A program made the position numbers and the translations under genes. 64,000 nucleotides of DNA from Stentor roeselii (taxonomy: Eukaryota; Ciliophora; Heterotrichea; Heterotrichida; Stentoridae), in assembly GCA_006503475.1 (NCBI GenBank), contig RSEH01000125.1, forward strand, positions 62,001 to 126,000, written 5' to 3'. Under the pieces are notes generated by a model. It searched no databases. It was not told the origin of the DNA and was given only the letters and a program-made list of their open reading frames with translations. This document shows positions 51,104 to 60,311 of this stretch, piece after piece; position 1 is the first letter of the stretch; every line of letters begins with the position of its first letter.

Positions 51104-54100
51104 ATGAACTTTTACATGCTTTTCTTCATGCTTAACCAGGCAAAATCAAGTGAAATATTAGTTCACAAGTTCAGTGAAAACTTCGGGGAAATTTTTTACG
51201 ATTTCTCAGAAAACGAACGAATGAGTATTAACGGGTTGAGCTCTTCCACAAAGTTAAAAAACGTTTTAGCGACTGACCGAGGAGTTTATTTTCCAATAGG
51301 CGATGCAACAATAACTCTTCCTCCCAACAACCTTTCATCATTTTCAGGACTTTCAGGGTATTTTTCTGTGATTTTCTGGACTTTTATAGAAGATTATTCT
51401 TTTTACCTTTTGAGTTTTAAAACATCGAATGGTTTCGTGTATTTAAAAAGATTTTCAGTGAACCAGAATTTGGCTTTTCGAGTAAAATCTGTGAATTTTG
51501 ATAGCTTTGAGAAGACTAGCGGGGCGAATTCTTTTGTTTATGGTAAAAAGTACTTAGGGATGTGGAATTTAGTAGTTTTTAGCATTGGGCCTAATGCGAA
51601 GCTGATGATAAATCAGGGTGTTGCTGCTAATGTCGCTCTGGAAACCGTTTTTTCGTTAAGTCAGTTTATTAGTTGCAATATTGGAGAAAAAGATTATTTG
51701 ACTTCTATTGTGGGATTTTTTTATTATTTTGTTATCACTGATAATGATCCTGGTTTCGGGAATTATTTGGCTCCTGGGTCTAATGTTTGCTTGAAAAATG
51801 CTTGTGGTCCTTGCTTGTTCTCGGTTAAGGATGGAGATCGTGTTGGGTGTCTTTCTGATAATAGGAACCCTTTTCAGAATGAATTGGGAAATGATTGTGT
51901 TAACTGTCCTGAAGGATGCTCGGGGTCTAGGTGTTTAATATGTGATTCTTGCGGGTTTAATACCTGCCTACTTGAATCAGATCAAGTCATCTGCAAATGT
52001 CCTCCAGGTTCAACTTTAATCTCCAACAACTGCAAATGTGACTCAGGTCGATACCCATCAGGGTACAGCTGTCCAAAGTGCCTTCCAGAGTGTTCAACAT
52101 GTGAATCAGGTTCATCATGTCTTTCCTGCATATCAGAAAACACAGACCTGATAAATTCCTTCTGTTCCTGCAAGAAGAACTTCTACAACCTAACAAGTCT
52201 AACCTTTCAAGACTCATGCAAGCCCTGCGCAAACGAATGCGAACTATGCGACTCATCAGGTCTCTGCTTAAAATGCAAAGATTCTCAAGGAGACCTGTCA
52301 AAAAACTGTGAATGTCCATCAGGTTACTTCCAAGATAAAAAATGTTCAAAGTGTTACCCAGAGTGCCAAGAATGTTCATCATTCGGGTCCTGTTTATCAT
52401 GCATTTCTCAAAACGCAGTCCCCAAGTCCTTCGGCTGTGAATGCAATGAAGGATATGGAAGTTCTTCTACTCTAACCTCCTTCGACTCCTGCTCCAAATG
52501 TGAAGAAAAATGCCGAACCTGCACTTCCACCAACTGTAAAACATGTAAAGATTCAAATGCTTTTCCTCCAAATTGTGAATGTAAAGACGGCTTTTTTAGT
52601 AAAAATGATGAATGTGTTCCATGTTCGACTGACTGTAAAAATTGCACTGAAAGTAAATGTTTTGAATGTTGGGATAACTTAGCCTTGCCAGTTTCAGAAG
52701 TCTGCAGTTGTGGAGAAGGTTCATTCGCAATTAAAAAAAATCCACTTGTCTGTCAGAAATGTCGAGATGATTGCTTGACGTGCTCTGATAGGTCTACTTG
52801 TGATGAGTGCTTAATTCTTGGAGCTGTTAAACGGGTCGTTGGCTGTAGTTGTGAAGAAAGGTTTTACAGTGATTCAGTGAAATGTGTTAAATGTGAGACT
52901 TGGAATGAAAAACTGAAAAGTTGCGTTTTTTGTCAGAAGGATCAGTTTTTTTTTAATGGCATTTGCCAAGGATGTCCTGATCTGTGCAAGACCTGCTCTG
53001 CTGATGGGTGCTCTGAATGTGTGAAAAACGCGAAATTGAAGGGAAATGACTGTTTTTGTGAGGATATGTTTGAAGGGGTTAGCCAATGTCAGCCGAAGGA
53101 TTTTAAGTTGGATTTGATGACTGACCAGCTGCAGGTTCAGCTGGTCTTCACTGTTGACTTGTCGAAAAACCTGATCAAATCTGATGTAAAGATCCAGATT
53201 CCTCTTTCTTTCGATTTTTCCTTGAAAAAAATCACTCACAGGTTCTTCATACTTGAAATCGACTCAAGTGAATCCTGGACTTCTTCTTTGAAAGGCTCGC
53301 TGACCTTCACACATCCGATTTTTTCGATATTCAACCAGTCCTTAGAAGATAAAAAATTCATCTTCCTCCTTCCTGCCTCCTCGAAAAGTACAACGAAAAC
53401 TCAGGTCGTTAAAGCTTTTACATCAACTACCCAGTCTAACTTCTACGCTGCTTTTTCAATCACGATTTTTTTGTCTATCATTAACTTCAACTTTGTGTCG
53501 ATGTGGAACTTTTTGAACTCTGTACAAATTTTGGTGTATTTAAGACTTATTAATGTCGAATTGCCTTTGAAACTTGATACCATCTTGAAGGCGTTGAAGG
53601 ACTGTACGAATTTTTTTAATGTTTTTGAGTATTTTATTGACTCTCGAGACTTTTCGAGGATGACTGGAGTTTTTTTTCAGTTCGGGTTTGAAACTTCTAG
53701 TTTTTTTTTGAATCAGGGGCATTTGGTCAGTGTTTTTGTTATGGTTTTAGTCAATTTTGCACTTGCTGTGGTACTTAAGAAAATGCAGAGGTTTAAAGTG
53801 ATGCAGATTAATTGGATGAAGGAACTGGTTGATGATTTTTACAGTAGTTTTAAATATAGTGCGTTTATTAGGTACTTGATACAGACTTATCTGGACTTTG
53901 CTGTTAATTGTGCCTTGGCTTTGATGCGTATTGGAGTTAGTTCAGTAAATGAAATAATCAATCTGATAATTTGTTTGCTACTAGCAGCATTTATATTATT
54001 CATACCAGCAAAAGCAGCAGTTTTCACAAACCAAAGTAAAGAAAAAATCCGATCAGGTAACCAAAAGTTACTCGAAGAATACGGTTCATTATTTTACGAG

Positions 54101-54610
54101 TTCACCAACGACTCAAGCCTGATGACCTCATATTTTTACTGTTTTTTTTTCCTAAGAAGAATTCTTTACGTGATAATTTTATTCAGCCTGACAGAATTCA
54201 GCAAAATCCAGCTAGTTTTAATCATTTTCCTTACATTCTTAGTAAGTTTTACGCAGTTTTTTGTATATCTCTGTATTTACCAGCCTTACTCCGAGAAGCT
54301 AATAACTTACGGAAACATCGTAACCGAATTTTCTATAATGTCTTTGTTAGTGCTTGTTTTGGTAAACGAGGTATCAAGAAGTTTGATAAATAAAGAGCTT
54401 CTAGACATTTCTTTGACTTCTTTGATTTACTTCGTTTTTTTCATACAAACTTTATCACCTTTCATGGTTTTTTTGAAGAAGATAAAAAAGCTTCTCGTTG
54501 AAAAATGTTGCAAGAAAAACACTGAAAAGGTTCAAGATCAACTTTCTGATTCAAGACTTCAAAACTTCAGCTACCCTACTAAAAGAGTTTATCCTTGGAG
54601 TAAAGAGTAG
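51104..54610 (+). CDS. LamG-like / Cys-rich multi-pass membrane protein, paralog 4 (3 exons)
   Basis: 1168 aa as read; 1158 aa after removing two stop-free 15-nt introns (51543-51557, 54242-54256), both at positions used in the tandem paralogs. Signal peptide, N-terminal LamG-like domain ('FSENFGEIFYDFSENERMSINGL', close to paralog 1 'YKNYGEIFYDYSGN'; 'ATDRGVYFPIG'), Cys-rich repeats about 230-665, beta-rich stretch about 670-765, then about eight helices. Unlike paralogs 1-3 it has no second LamG-like domain and no middle intron. It is an older, separate lineage of the family, about 33 kb from the array. TTATAA at 51092-51097 precedes the ATG. Surface sensor or adhesion role inferred. Confidence 0.9.
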   Translation: MNFYMLFFMLNQAKSSEILVHKFSENFGEIFYDFSENERMSINGLSSSTKLKNVLATDRGVYFPIGDATITLPPNNLSSFSGLSGYFSVIFWTFIEDYSFYLLSFKTSNGFVYLKRFSVNQNLAFRVKSVNFDSFEKTSGANSFVYGKKYLGMWNLVVFSIGPNAKLMINQGVAANVALETVFSLSQFISCNIGEKDYLTSIVGFFYYFVITDNDPGFGNYLAPGSNVCLKNACGPCLFSVKDGDRVGCLSDNRNPFQNELGNDCVNCPEGCSGSRCLICDSCGFNTCLLESDQVICKCPPGSTLISNNCKCDSGRYPSGYSCPKCLPECSTCESGSSCLSCISENTDLINSFCSCKKNFYNLTSLTFQDSCKPCANECELCDSSGLCLKCKDSQGDLSKNCECPSGYFQDKKCSKCYPECQECSSFGSCLSCISQNAVPKSFGCECNEGYGSSSTLTSFDSCSKCEEKCRTCTSTNCKTCKDSNAFPPNCECKDGFFSKNDECVPCSTDCKNCTESKCFECWDNLALPVSEVCSCGEGSFAIKKNPLVCQKCRDDCLTCSDRSTCDECLILGAVKRVVGCSCEERFYSDSVKCVKCETWNEKLKSCVFCQKDQFFFNGICQGCPDLCKTCSADGCSECVKNAKLKGNDCFCEDMFEGVSQCQPKDFKLDLMTDQLQVQLVFTVDLSKNLIKSDVKIQIPLSFDFSLKKITHRFFILEIDSSESWTSSLKGSLTFTHPIFSIFNQSLEDKKFIFLLPASSKSTTKTQVVKAFTSTTQSNFYAAFSITIFLSIINFNFVSMWNFLNSVQILVYLRLINVELPLKLDTILKALKDCTNFFNVFEYFIDSRDFSRMTGVFFQFGFETSSFFLNQGHLVSVFVMVLVNFALAVVLKKMQRFKVMQINWMKELVDDFYSSFKYSAFIRYLIQTYLDFAVNCALALMRIGVSSVNEIINLIICLLLAAFILFIPAKAAVFTNQSKEKIRSGNQKLLEEYGSLFYEFTNDSSLMTSYFYCFFFLRRILYVIILFSLTEFSKIQLVLIIFLTFLVSFTQFFVYLCIYQPYSEKLITYGNIVTEFSIMSLLVLVLVNEVSRSLINKELLDISLTSLIYFVFFIQTLSPFMVFLKKIKKLLVEKCCKKNTEKVQDQLSDSRLQNFSYPTKRVYPWSKE
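51543..51557 (+). other. 15-nt intron 1 of paralog 4 (stop-free)
   Basis: GTAAAAAGTACTTAG. Removal gives V-Y-G-M-W-N-L, aligning with P-Y-L-W-N-L of paralog 1. Invisible to frame-based calling. Confidence 0.87.
54242..54256 (+). other. 15-nt intron 2 of paralog 4 (stop-free)
   Basis: GTAAGTTTTACGCAG. Removal gives L-T-F-L-F-F-V-Y-L, at the same place as intron 3 of paralogs 1-3. Confidence 0.88.
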
Positions 54611-54642
54611 GATTAATGTTAATAGCACTTATAGTTTAGATC

Positions 54643-55770
54643 ATGGGGAATACCTCCAGTCAAGATCAGTATTTTGATTCAAGGAAACGAGAACAACTCA
54701 ATTTCCTTTCAACCGTTGAAGGCTATTTAGAAAATACCAGTGAATGGATTTCAATTTTCAAGAAATCTCTTCAAGACTGCAAACTAGAATGGTCAAGAAA
54801 ACTTTTAAAATCACTGAAACATTGGGAACACTTTCAAGACTTAAGCTCAAAAGTGGCTTTCGCATGGGATCGTTATAATTCTCAAAGAAAAGTCCCAAGA
54901 GTAGACCAACAGCGAGTCTGTATCTGGCGAGACAGCATCATCAATTTAGAAACCTTTTCATTTGAAGTCGACCAATGTAAATATAAAAGAACCTTACGAA
55001 AATTTCTGACAAACATGAAGTACTGCATTTTAAGTAGGCTTATCACAGAATTTAAAAAAAATCTCGTTCAGAGTTATTCCTGCAATGAAAACGGGAAATT
55101 AATGATAAAGACTGACAACAGTCCTGATCTGTTGGCAGTCTCAGACGAAATAAACCTCTCAATAAACAAGTTCTGCTCGATAATGCTCTCAGTGATCCCC
55201 AAGTTCTTCTTAGACCTTCCTGAAACGATAGACGACATGAACAGTATAGTGAGAGATGCAGTGATATCTGGAGATGTGCTTACTTTATTAGTGACTATCA
55301 GGAAAGAAATTCAGTCAATCGAGAGTTATCTTCAAGGTCTTCAAAGAATGGGACCTTGCAAGTTCGACTCGAAAATAGCTGAGCGATTAGAAAGTAACTC
55401 AACAGGTCATTTTTCAAACGCGATCAGTCATTTAGTGGAAATCACTCACGCCAAGTCAATGGGCGACATGCAAGACTCAATCGCTTTACTAATGAACCAA
55501 ATAAGTTTAAGTCTTTTTGACCCAGCTGCTCCTGACAAGGTCCTTGAAGACGATTTCATCATTGAAGCGTTTTTAGTGGTCATCATTCGAGGAAGCGCGC
55601 CTGATTTGCCGTTGTTTGTCGACATCATTGAGAACTTCATGGACTGTAACACAAAGGAAAAGAAAGATGTTGGGAAAGGAGTCGCTAAACTTACTTTTCT
55701 TTTAGAAGAAGTGGAAAATTGGGACCAGTTTATTAAGGTCAGGGTTAGTAGTTTAGAAGTTTCTTGCTAA
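54643..55770 (+). CDS. VPS9-domain protein, likely N-myristoylated (Rab5-family GEF)
   Basis: 375 aa. It starts M-G-N-T-S-S, a good N-myristoylation signal. The N-terminal two thirds are helical ('EWISIFKKSLQDCKLEWSRK'), and residues about 285-350 resemble the VPS9 core ('VLEDDFIIEAFLVVIIRGSAP', 'LPLFVDIIENFM', 'GVAKLTFLLEEVENW'). VPS9 proteins activate Rab5/Rab21 on endosomes. The usual Pro after the DD pair is absent, so activity is not certain. The ATG is 32 bp after the paralog 4 stop. Its last 26 bp overlap the end of the convergent coiled-coil gene. Confidence 0.7.
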   Translation: MGNTSSQDQYFDSRKREQLNFLSTVEGYLENTSEWISIFKKSLQDCKLEWSRKLLKSLKHWEHFQDLSSKVAFAWDRYNSQRKVPRVDQQRVCIWRDSIINLETFSFEVDQCKYKRTLRKFLTNMKYCILSRLITEFKKNLVQSYSCNENGKLMIKTDNSPDLLAVSDEINLSINKFCSIMLSVIPKFFLDLPETIDDMNSIVRDAVISGDVLTLLVTIRKEIQSIESYLQGLQRMGPCKFDSKIAERLESNSTGHFSNAISHLVEITHAKSMGDMQDSIALLMNQISLSLFDPAAPDKVLEDDFIIEAFLVVIIRGSAPDLPLFVDIIENFMDCNTKEKKDVGKGVAKLTFLLEEVENWDQFIKVRVSSLEVSC

Positions 55771-57697
55771 GGAAGGTCTTTTGTGATGTGATTCGCTCTG
55801 AACTTGGGTTTCTTAAAACGAATTTCTTCATGTATGGCAGTTGGGTTGATTTTAAACTGGTTTTGGAGATCTTTTTTTCTATTGTTCGTAGAAGCATCTC
55901 TTTTTTCTGGTTTTCGAGAACTTCTTTCATTACTTTTTGACGGTTTATTGAGGCTAAGGGCAAGGAATATACCCGGGGAACGTTTATGCTTGATTGAATT
56001 GGAGGGTCTTTTGTTGAGATTTCAGGTTTTTCTTTTTCTAGTTGCTTTTTATGAACTTTTTCTGTCACTTTGTAAGGAGATGTGTTTGTACTTCTTGATT
56101 TGTGGTGGATTGGAATTGATAGTGAGTGTCTTATCGAGGGTTTATGAGAGAGAGAAGAGTTGCATTTTGATCGAAGGATTGGGAATAGTTCCAGAGAACG
56201 ACTGAGTAGATTTTTGAGTCGTTCCATTAACTGAAACTCACAACACTTAGAAAGTTCTTCCAAAAGATCTTTAAAATCCCTTGTCCTATTTTCCCTTAAA
56301 AAAGTGACAAGAGTATCTTTATCCAGAAAAAGTTTCAAAATCGGAGAAGATTCAATAAAATTCAAGAAAACTCTACATTCCTTATTTTTGTCTCTAAAGA
56401 TTTCCAGGTAAATAGACTTAACTTCGCTAGAACTCAAAGAAATCGAGTTTAAAATATCCATTCGGGTCTCTAAGTAGCTGTTCCTGCCCATGATTTTCTC
56501 AATGATGAACCTTTCAATATTGAAAGGTTTGCGTTTTTGCAGTCCTATCCTGGTTTGCTTGATCATATAAAGATTTTCTTTGACATGCTCATCAATTTCA
56601 TTTTCCTGAGGTTTAATAATGCTAAGTTTTTCATAATTTTCAAATAAAACTTCAGTCATTTGAAAGTAAAACTTAATAATCATGAGTTCATTTTCATGAG
56701 TTCTACTTGAATTTAAATATTTTTCTTCGATGACTTTAAAACTTTTCGGCTCTTCTTCAAGAAGGACTTTTACTTTCATCAACTCGGTTTTCAATAAAGA
56801 AAGTTCTTGGGTGAGTCTCGCTTCTTGTTCAGACATCTTTTGGTAGGTCAAGTTAAGTGACTCTGAACGGTACTCCAATTCCTTAAGTCTCGAAATGATT
56901 GCCTGAACGTTTTTAGGGTCCGCGTCACTTATGAGAATCTCGTGATTTAAAAAGCTTTTAATGACCGAAAATCCTTTTTTATAACTTTTCAGAAGCTCAA
57001 GACTTGCTTTTCTATTCTGATTTAAACTGAAAAAATCATTCAAACATTTCTCGTAATCCTTGCAAAACTCTTTTTTCGCTTTTTTCTTCTGTTCAAAATG
57101 CAAGTCAAGACTCGAGTTTTTTTTCATCCTTCTCAAATTAGCCTCAGAAGCTGTTTTAAGTCTTTTTTCAAGTTTTTCAACATTAACTGCAAATAAATTA
57201 TTAGAACTGTTGAAATGTTTTTCATACTCGTCAAGTTCGCGATTTGTCATGATCATCGAGTACCTTGAAGCGAAGTTCGAGTTGTTGAAAGCTGAGTAGT
57301 TCGTCGTGATTCTTTCGAAGTTCTTTTGAAGTTCAATAAGTTTTCCTCTGATTGTTTCAGTCTGCAGTTTGAGAGACTCTTTTTTATGTGCCAAGACTGT
57401 TTGTTCAGCGATTTCTTGCAGGCAGATCTCTTCTTTAGACTCGATACTTTCAACTAACAGAGAAAGTTGCTCAGATTTTTGAGTTGCAAGAGATGTCGAA
57501 GGCCCAGTTTTCGCTAAATCGACGAGTTTTTTGATATTTTCTAGTTTTTTTAGTTTCACGATGTTTTCATTGAAAAGTCTGTTAAAAGTTTCTTTCAAAT
57601 CAGCTTCAGGAAGACTTGGAAGCTGTTCTCGGGTGTTACCTGCAGGAAGAGCAGTGATGTATTCGAACTGGTTTAAACTTTTTACCCGTTTGTGCAT
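55745..57697 (-). CDS. Long coiled-coil protein
   Basis: 650 aa. Mostly alpha-helical with long coiled-coil segments about 25-440 ('ELEYRSESLNLTYQKMSEQEARLTQ' region), a helical bundle about 440-520, and a basic Ser/Lys-rich tail. No named domain. 'cttataattcttaaacc' precedes the ATG. Its 3' end overlaps the VPS9 gene end. A cytoskeletal role is plausible but not shown. Confidence 0.8.
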   Translation of the reverse strand: MHKRVKSLNQFEYITALPAGNTREQLPSLPEADLKETFNRLFNENIVKLKKLENIKKLVDLAKTGPSTSLATQKSEQLSLLVESIESKEEICLQEIAEQTVLAHKKESLKLQTETIRGKLIELQKNFERITTNYSAFNNSNFASRYSMIMTNRELDEYEKHFNSSNNLFAVNVEKLEKRLKTASEANLRRMKKNSSLDLHFEQKKKAKKEFCKDYEKCLNDFFSLNQNRKASLELLKSYKKGFSVIKSFLNHEILISDADPKNVQAIISRLKELEYRSESLNLTYQKMSEQEARLTQELSLLKTELMKVKVLLEEEPKSFKVIEEKYLNSSRTHENELMIIKFYFQMTEVLFENYEKLSIIKPQENEIDEHVKENLYMIKQTRIGLQKRKPFNIERFIIEKIMGRNSYLETRMDILNSISLSSSEVKSIYLEIFRDKNKECRVFLNFIESSPILKLFLDKDTLVTFLRENRTRDFKDLLEELSKCCEFQLMERLKNLLSRSLELFPILRSKCNSSLSHKPSIRHSLSIPIHHKSRSTNTSPYKVTEKVHKKQLEKEKPEISTKDPPIQSSINVPRVYSLPLASINRQKVMKEVLENQKKEMLLRTIEKKISKTSLKSTQLPYMKKFVLRNPSSERITSQKTFLSKKLLNY

Positions 57698-57721
57698 GGT
57701 TTAAGAATTATAAGATAGTTA

Positions 57722-58654
57722 TTACTCCAGGGTTTCAGAGACTTCTGAAAAAAGAGTGCATTGAGAGCCTTGAATGTTAACAGGTCGGTTTATGGGAACT
57801 TCTAAAATTCCACAGGTTTTCCCTTTAGATGAGAAAAAGGCTCTGATTTCATTTCTGACTCTTTTCGTGTACCCATAAACAACAGCATTTAAGAAACCGA
57901 CTAACGACCGAGAGACTCCAGCGAAAATAGTCAGAAGGACTTGTTGTTCTAAAGCAAAGCTGACATTTAGTAGTTCTAAAAGTCCTTTCACTGTATAAGG
58001 CAAGAAGCAGATGATGAGGATGATGGGGTAATACGTCAGTTTCTTGTTAAGTGATTTGACAGTAGATTCGTCTTGATAAGATTTTCTGACAGTTTTTATC
58101 AAAAAGATGTAAAGAATGATGATCAGGATTATCATGCACCATAGTGGAACGAAGAATAAAAAGTACCTTTCGTAGAAACCTGCATCTAAATTTGTCGTTT
58201 GAACTATCCAGCACCATCCTGCTACGGTTCCGTAGGAATGCGTTGTCAGAGGCACCACTGTTTCGATTACGCAGGTTAAAATGATTATTGTCAGGATATG
58301 TTTCCAGTATTTTTCAGGGAATAATCTACTTTTTCCTATTATGAAATAAAGAGAAATCGCGATGAAAGTTGTCCAAAGCACTCCAGCGAAGGTAAAAAAA
58401 CTTGTTAAAATTGCTTGAGCCTGGCATCGAGCAGAGCTCGACTCAGCACTCCACGTTGGGATCAGAAAAGCAACTGAATTTCCCAGGTCGAATAAGGAGA
58501 GAATTAAAATCAACTTGAAAGCGAATTTATGCAGAGATTTAAACGATAGATAAACAGATACAATGAAAAAACAGCCAAGTATCGATAAAATGTTTGCAGG
58601 CATCATTGATATATAGATCTGATATCTTTGGTCATCAGTGGTGTGTTTAACCAT
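57722..58654 (-). CDS. Seven-transmembrane receptor, cAMP-receptor-like (class E) GPCR
   Basis: 310 aa from the ATG at 58654; earlier codons open only with TTG. Seven hydrophobic segments are evident: 'MPANILSILGCFFIVSVYLSF', 'FKLILILSLFDLGNSVAFLI', 'LTSFFTFAGVLWTTFIAISLY', 'ILTIIILTCVIETVVPL', 'YFLFFVPLWCMIILIIILYI', 'YYPIILIICFLPYTVKGLLEL', 'VLLTIFAGVSRSLVGFLNAVV'. Cys before TM3 ('ARCQAQ') and W-C-W in loop 2 could form the usual disulfide. The pattern resembles Dictyostelium CAR/CRL receptors. Ligand and G-protein coupling unknown. The start lies 161 bp from the divergent CFAP418 gene. Confidence 0.75.
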   Translation of the reverse strand: MVKHTTDDQRYQIYISMMPANILSILGCFFIVSVYLSFKSLHKFAFKLILILSLFDLGNSVAFLIPTWSAESSSARCQAQAILTSFFTFAGVLWTTFIAISLYFIIGKSRLFPEKYWKHILTIIILTCVIETVVPLTTHSYGTVAGWCWIVQTTNLDAGFYERYFLFFVPLWCMIILIIILYIFLIKTVRKSYQDESTVKSLNKKLTYYPIILIICFLPYTVKGLLELLNVSFALEQQVLLTIFAGVSRSLVGFLNAVVYGYTKRVRNEIRAFFSSKGKTCGILEVPINRPVNIQGSQCTLFSEVSETLE

Positions 58655-58815
58655 GAGTAGACTTAATATAATCAAACATTCTTATCAAGAACTCTCATAA
58701 AAATCAATATAAACAAAAAATTCTTAAATCAATAAATTTCTCAACCTTTCCTTCAAACTTAATAAATTTATATCTTTTCACCTCATCTCTCCCTCAACTA
58801 TTTTCTATAATTCTA

Positions 58816-59331
58816 ATGGACTTCGACGACCTCCTAGACGAATTTTCTTCAAATTCAAAATCCATGAAAACCAACACAACCCAATCAAGACCAAACCGAC
58901 CCAACTCAAACGAAATCGACGATTTTCTTGAAGAGTTAAAAGGAATCGAAAAGCCAGAACCAATGCGTCAATCTGCAATTTCAAGAAAACCTGAAGAAAA
59001 AAAGAAAACTCTTCAAAAATGTTACCCGACTTACTTGTCAGGAAATGCAAGGGGGGGGTATTGTTCAAGTTCTGCAAATGTTTCCGCTTGTGACAAGCTG
59101 AGATGTACTCGATGTGACTTGCCGGTAAAAAGATTTCTGAATAAAATTTGGAAAGGCGAAGCCGAGTACTTGTTTTTCAGGAATAATTTTTCAAGAGATG
59201 ATAAATTGGCAGAGATGATGATTGAAGCCTCTGGATCTTCAGCTTATAATTGTCAGTGTCTTTGGAGAAGTGTCGCTGAACATTTGAGTGTCAATGGAGA
59301 GTCTTGGGTTTGTGGAGGACATCTCGTTTAA
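58816..59331 (+). CDS. CFAP418: CFAP418 (C8orf37) homolog, ciliary protein
   Basis: 171 aa. N-terminal 'MDFDDLLDEF' and 'EIDDFLEEL' acidic helices as in the family, a disordered middle, and a conserved Cys-rich C-terminal domain: 'CDKLRCTRCDLPV', 'EYLFFRNNFSRDDKLAEMM', 'SSAYNCQCLWRSVAEHLS', ending 'WVCGGH'. This signature is specific to C8orf37/CFAP418, linked in humans to cone-rod dystrophy and Bardet-Biedl syndrome. Presence in a ciliate fits a conserved cilium role. CTATAA lies at 58805-58810. A CAG-ended 15-mer in the YLFFR motif was rejected as an intron. Confidence 0.93.
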   Translation: MDFDDLLDEFSSNSKSMKTNTTQSRPNRPNSNEIDDFLEELKGIEKPEPMRQSAISRKPEEKKKTLQKCYPTYLSGNARGGYCSSSANVSACDKLRCTRCDLPVKRFLNKIWKGEAEYLFFRNNFSRDDKLAEMMIEASGSSAYNCQCLWRSVAEHLSVNGESWVCGGHLV

Positions 59332-59365
59332 GAGGGTTTGGAGAATGGGTAGCTTAGGTTAGTTA

Positions 59366-60298
59366 TTAAGGGTTGAAGTATGGAAGATGACGCACTCGGG
59401 GATTACGCTTTGGAGTGCTGAATATGTGAGAACGTAAACCGTGCGATGTTGTGCTGTTTCTTTGAAGGAATTTCGTTGGGGTTAGTGATTTTCGTGTGCG
59501 GAATACGAAACTTTTTATTAGCTCTGCTACTTCGGGCTTGGCCACAAGCAGATACAAAATTCTCCTCTTCTCAGTTTCTTCAAGTTCATCTAACCTTTTA
59601 CAAGACTTCTCCAAAAAATCAGTATTTTTCGAGTCCTCAATAGCGACCCTGACACATTCCTCAAACAAGTTCTCAAGATCATGTTTCCTTCCCAGAATTT
59701 TATTAGTTTCTCCTTTACTCTTCCTCAATATTTTCTTATAATTTTCTACTTCCTTCTTCAAATGTCCAAGAGTGGACTCATAAAAGTCTCCAGTTCTAAA
59801 ATTCAAAGTAGCAGCAGATTCAGTAATAAAACTTTTACTAACATCAGGAGTGATTTTCGAAATTGAAACTTTTTGCGAGTCATTACTTTTACTTTCAATC
59901 TTTTTATTCAAATACTTGATTTTTTCCTCCAGAGCCTTTTTATCCTCTTCTAACATTTTAGTCCTTGATTTCCAGACCTCGGTACTTTTCATGTACTCTT
60001 TACAGACCTTGTTAAGTCTAAGAGCTTCTTCCCTAAACCAGTCTCTTTCTTTTTCCCGAATCAATATTTCTTCATCCTTTTTTCTTTTAAGTTCTTCTTC
60101 AGTGATTTTAAGTTTTAACTGCTTGATTTCCTTCTGAATGTCAATCATATGAATTCGATACGCATTTAAAAATTCAGATTCATGGACCTGAACGATTTGT
60201 CCGACTTGCCCGTCAATTCCATCGATTTTTCTATTGAGTAACGTGAAGAGGTCCGAGATGGACTCAGGAAGTGTTTCATTAGTTTCAGACTTATTCAT
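59366..60298 (-). CDS. Coiled-coil protein
   Basis: 310 aa. Coiled coil about 40-150 ('QLKLKITEEELKRKKDEEI', 'KERDWFREEALRLNK') and another about 175-255; basic tail. No confident family. The ATG is only 13 bp after the stop of the LITAF-like gene on the same strand. The convergent CFAP418 stop is 34 bp away. Confidence 0.78.
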   Translation of the reverse strand: MNKSETNETLPESISDLFTLLNRKIDGIDGQVGQIVQVHESEFLNAYRIHMIDIQKEIKQLKLKITEEELKRKKDEEILIREKERDWFREEALRLNKVCKEYMKSTEVWKSRTKMLEEDKKALEEKIKYLNKKIESKSNDSQKVSISKITPDVSKSFITESAATLNFRTGDFYESTLGHLKKEVENYKKILRKSKGETNKILGRKHDLENLFEECVRVAIEDSKNTDFLEKSCKRLDELEETEKRRILYLLVAKPEVAELIKSFVFRTRKSLTPTKFLQRNSTTSHGLRSHIFSTPKRNPRVRHLPYFNP

Positions 60299-60311
60299 AT
60301 AAGCGTGAAGA

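Noticed and set aside
59165-59179. GTACTTGTTTTTCAG in the CFAP418 gene as an intron
   Set aside because: Position 10 is T, and it encodes part of the conserved Y-L-F-F-R motif.
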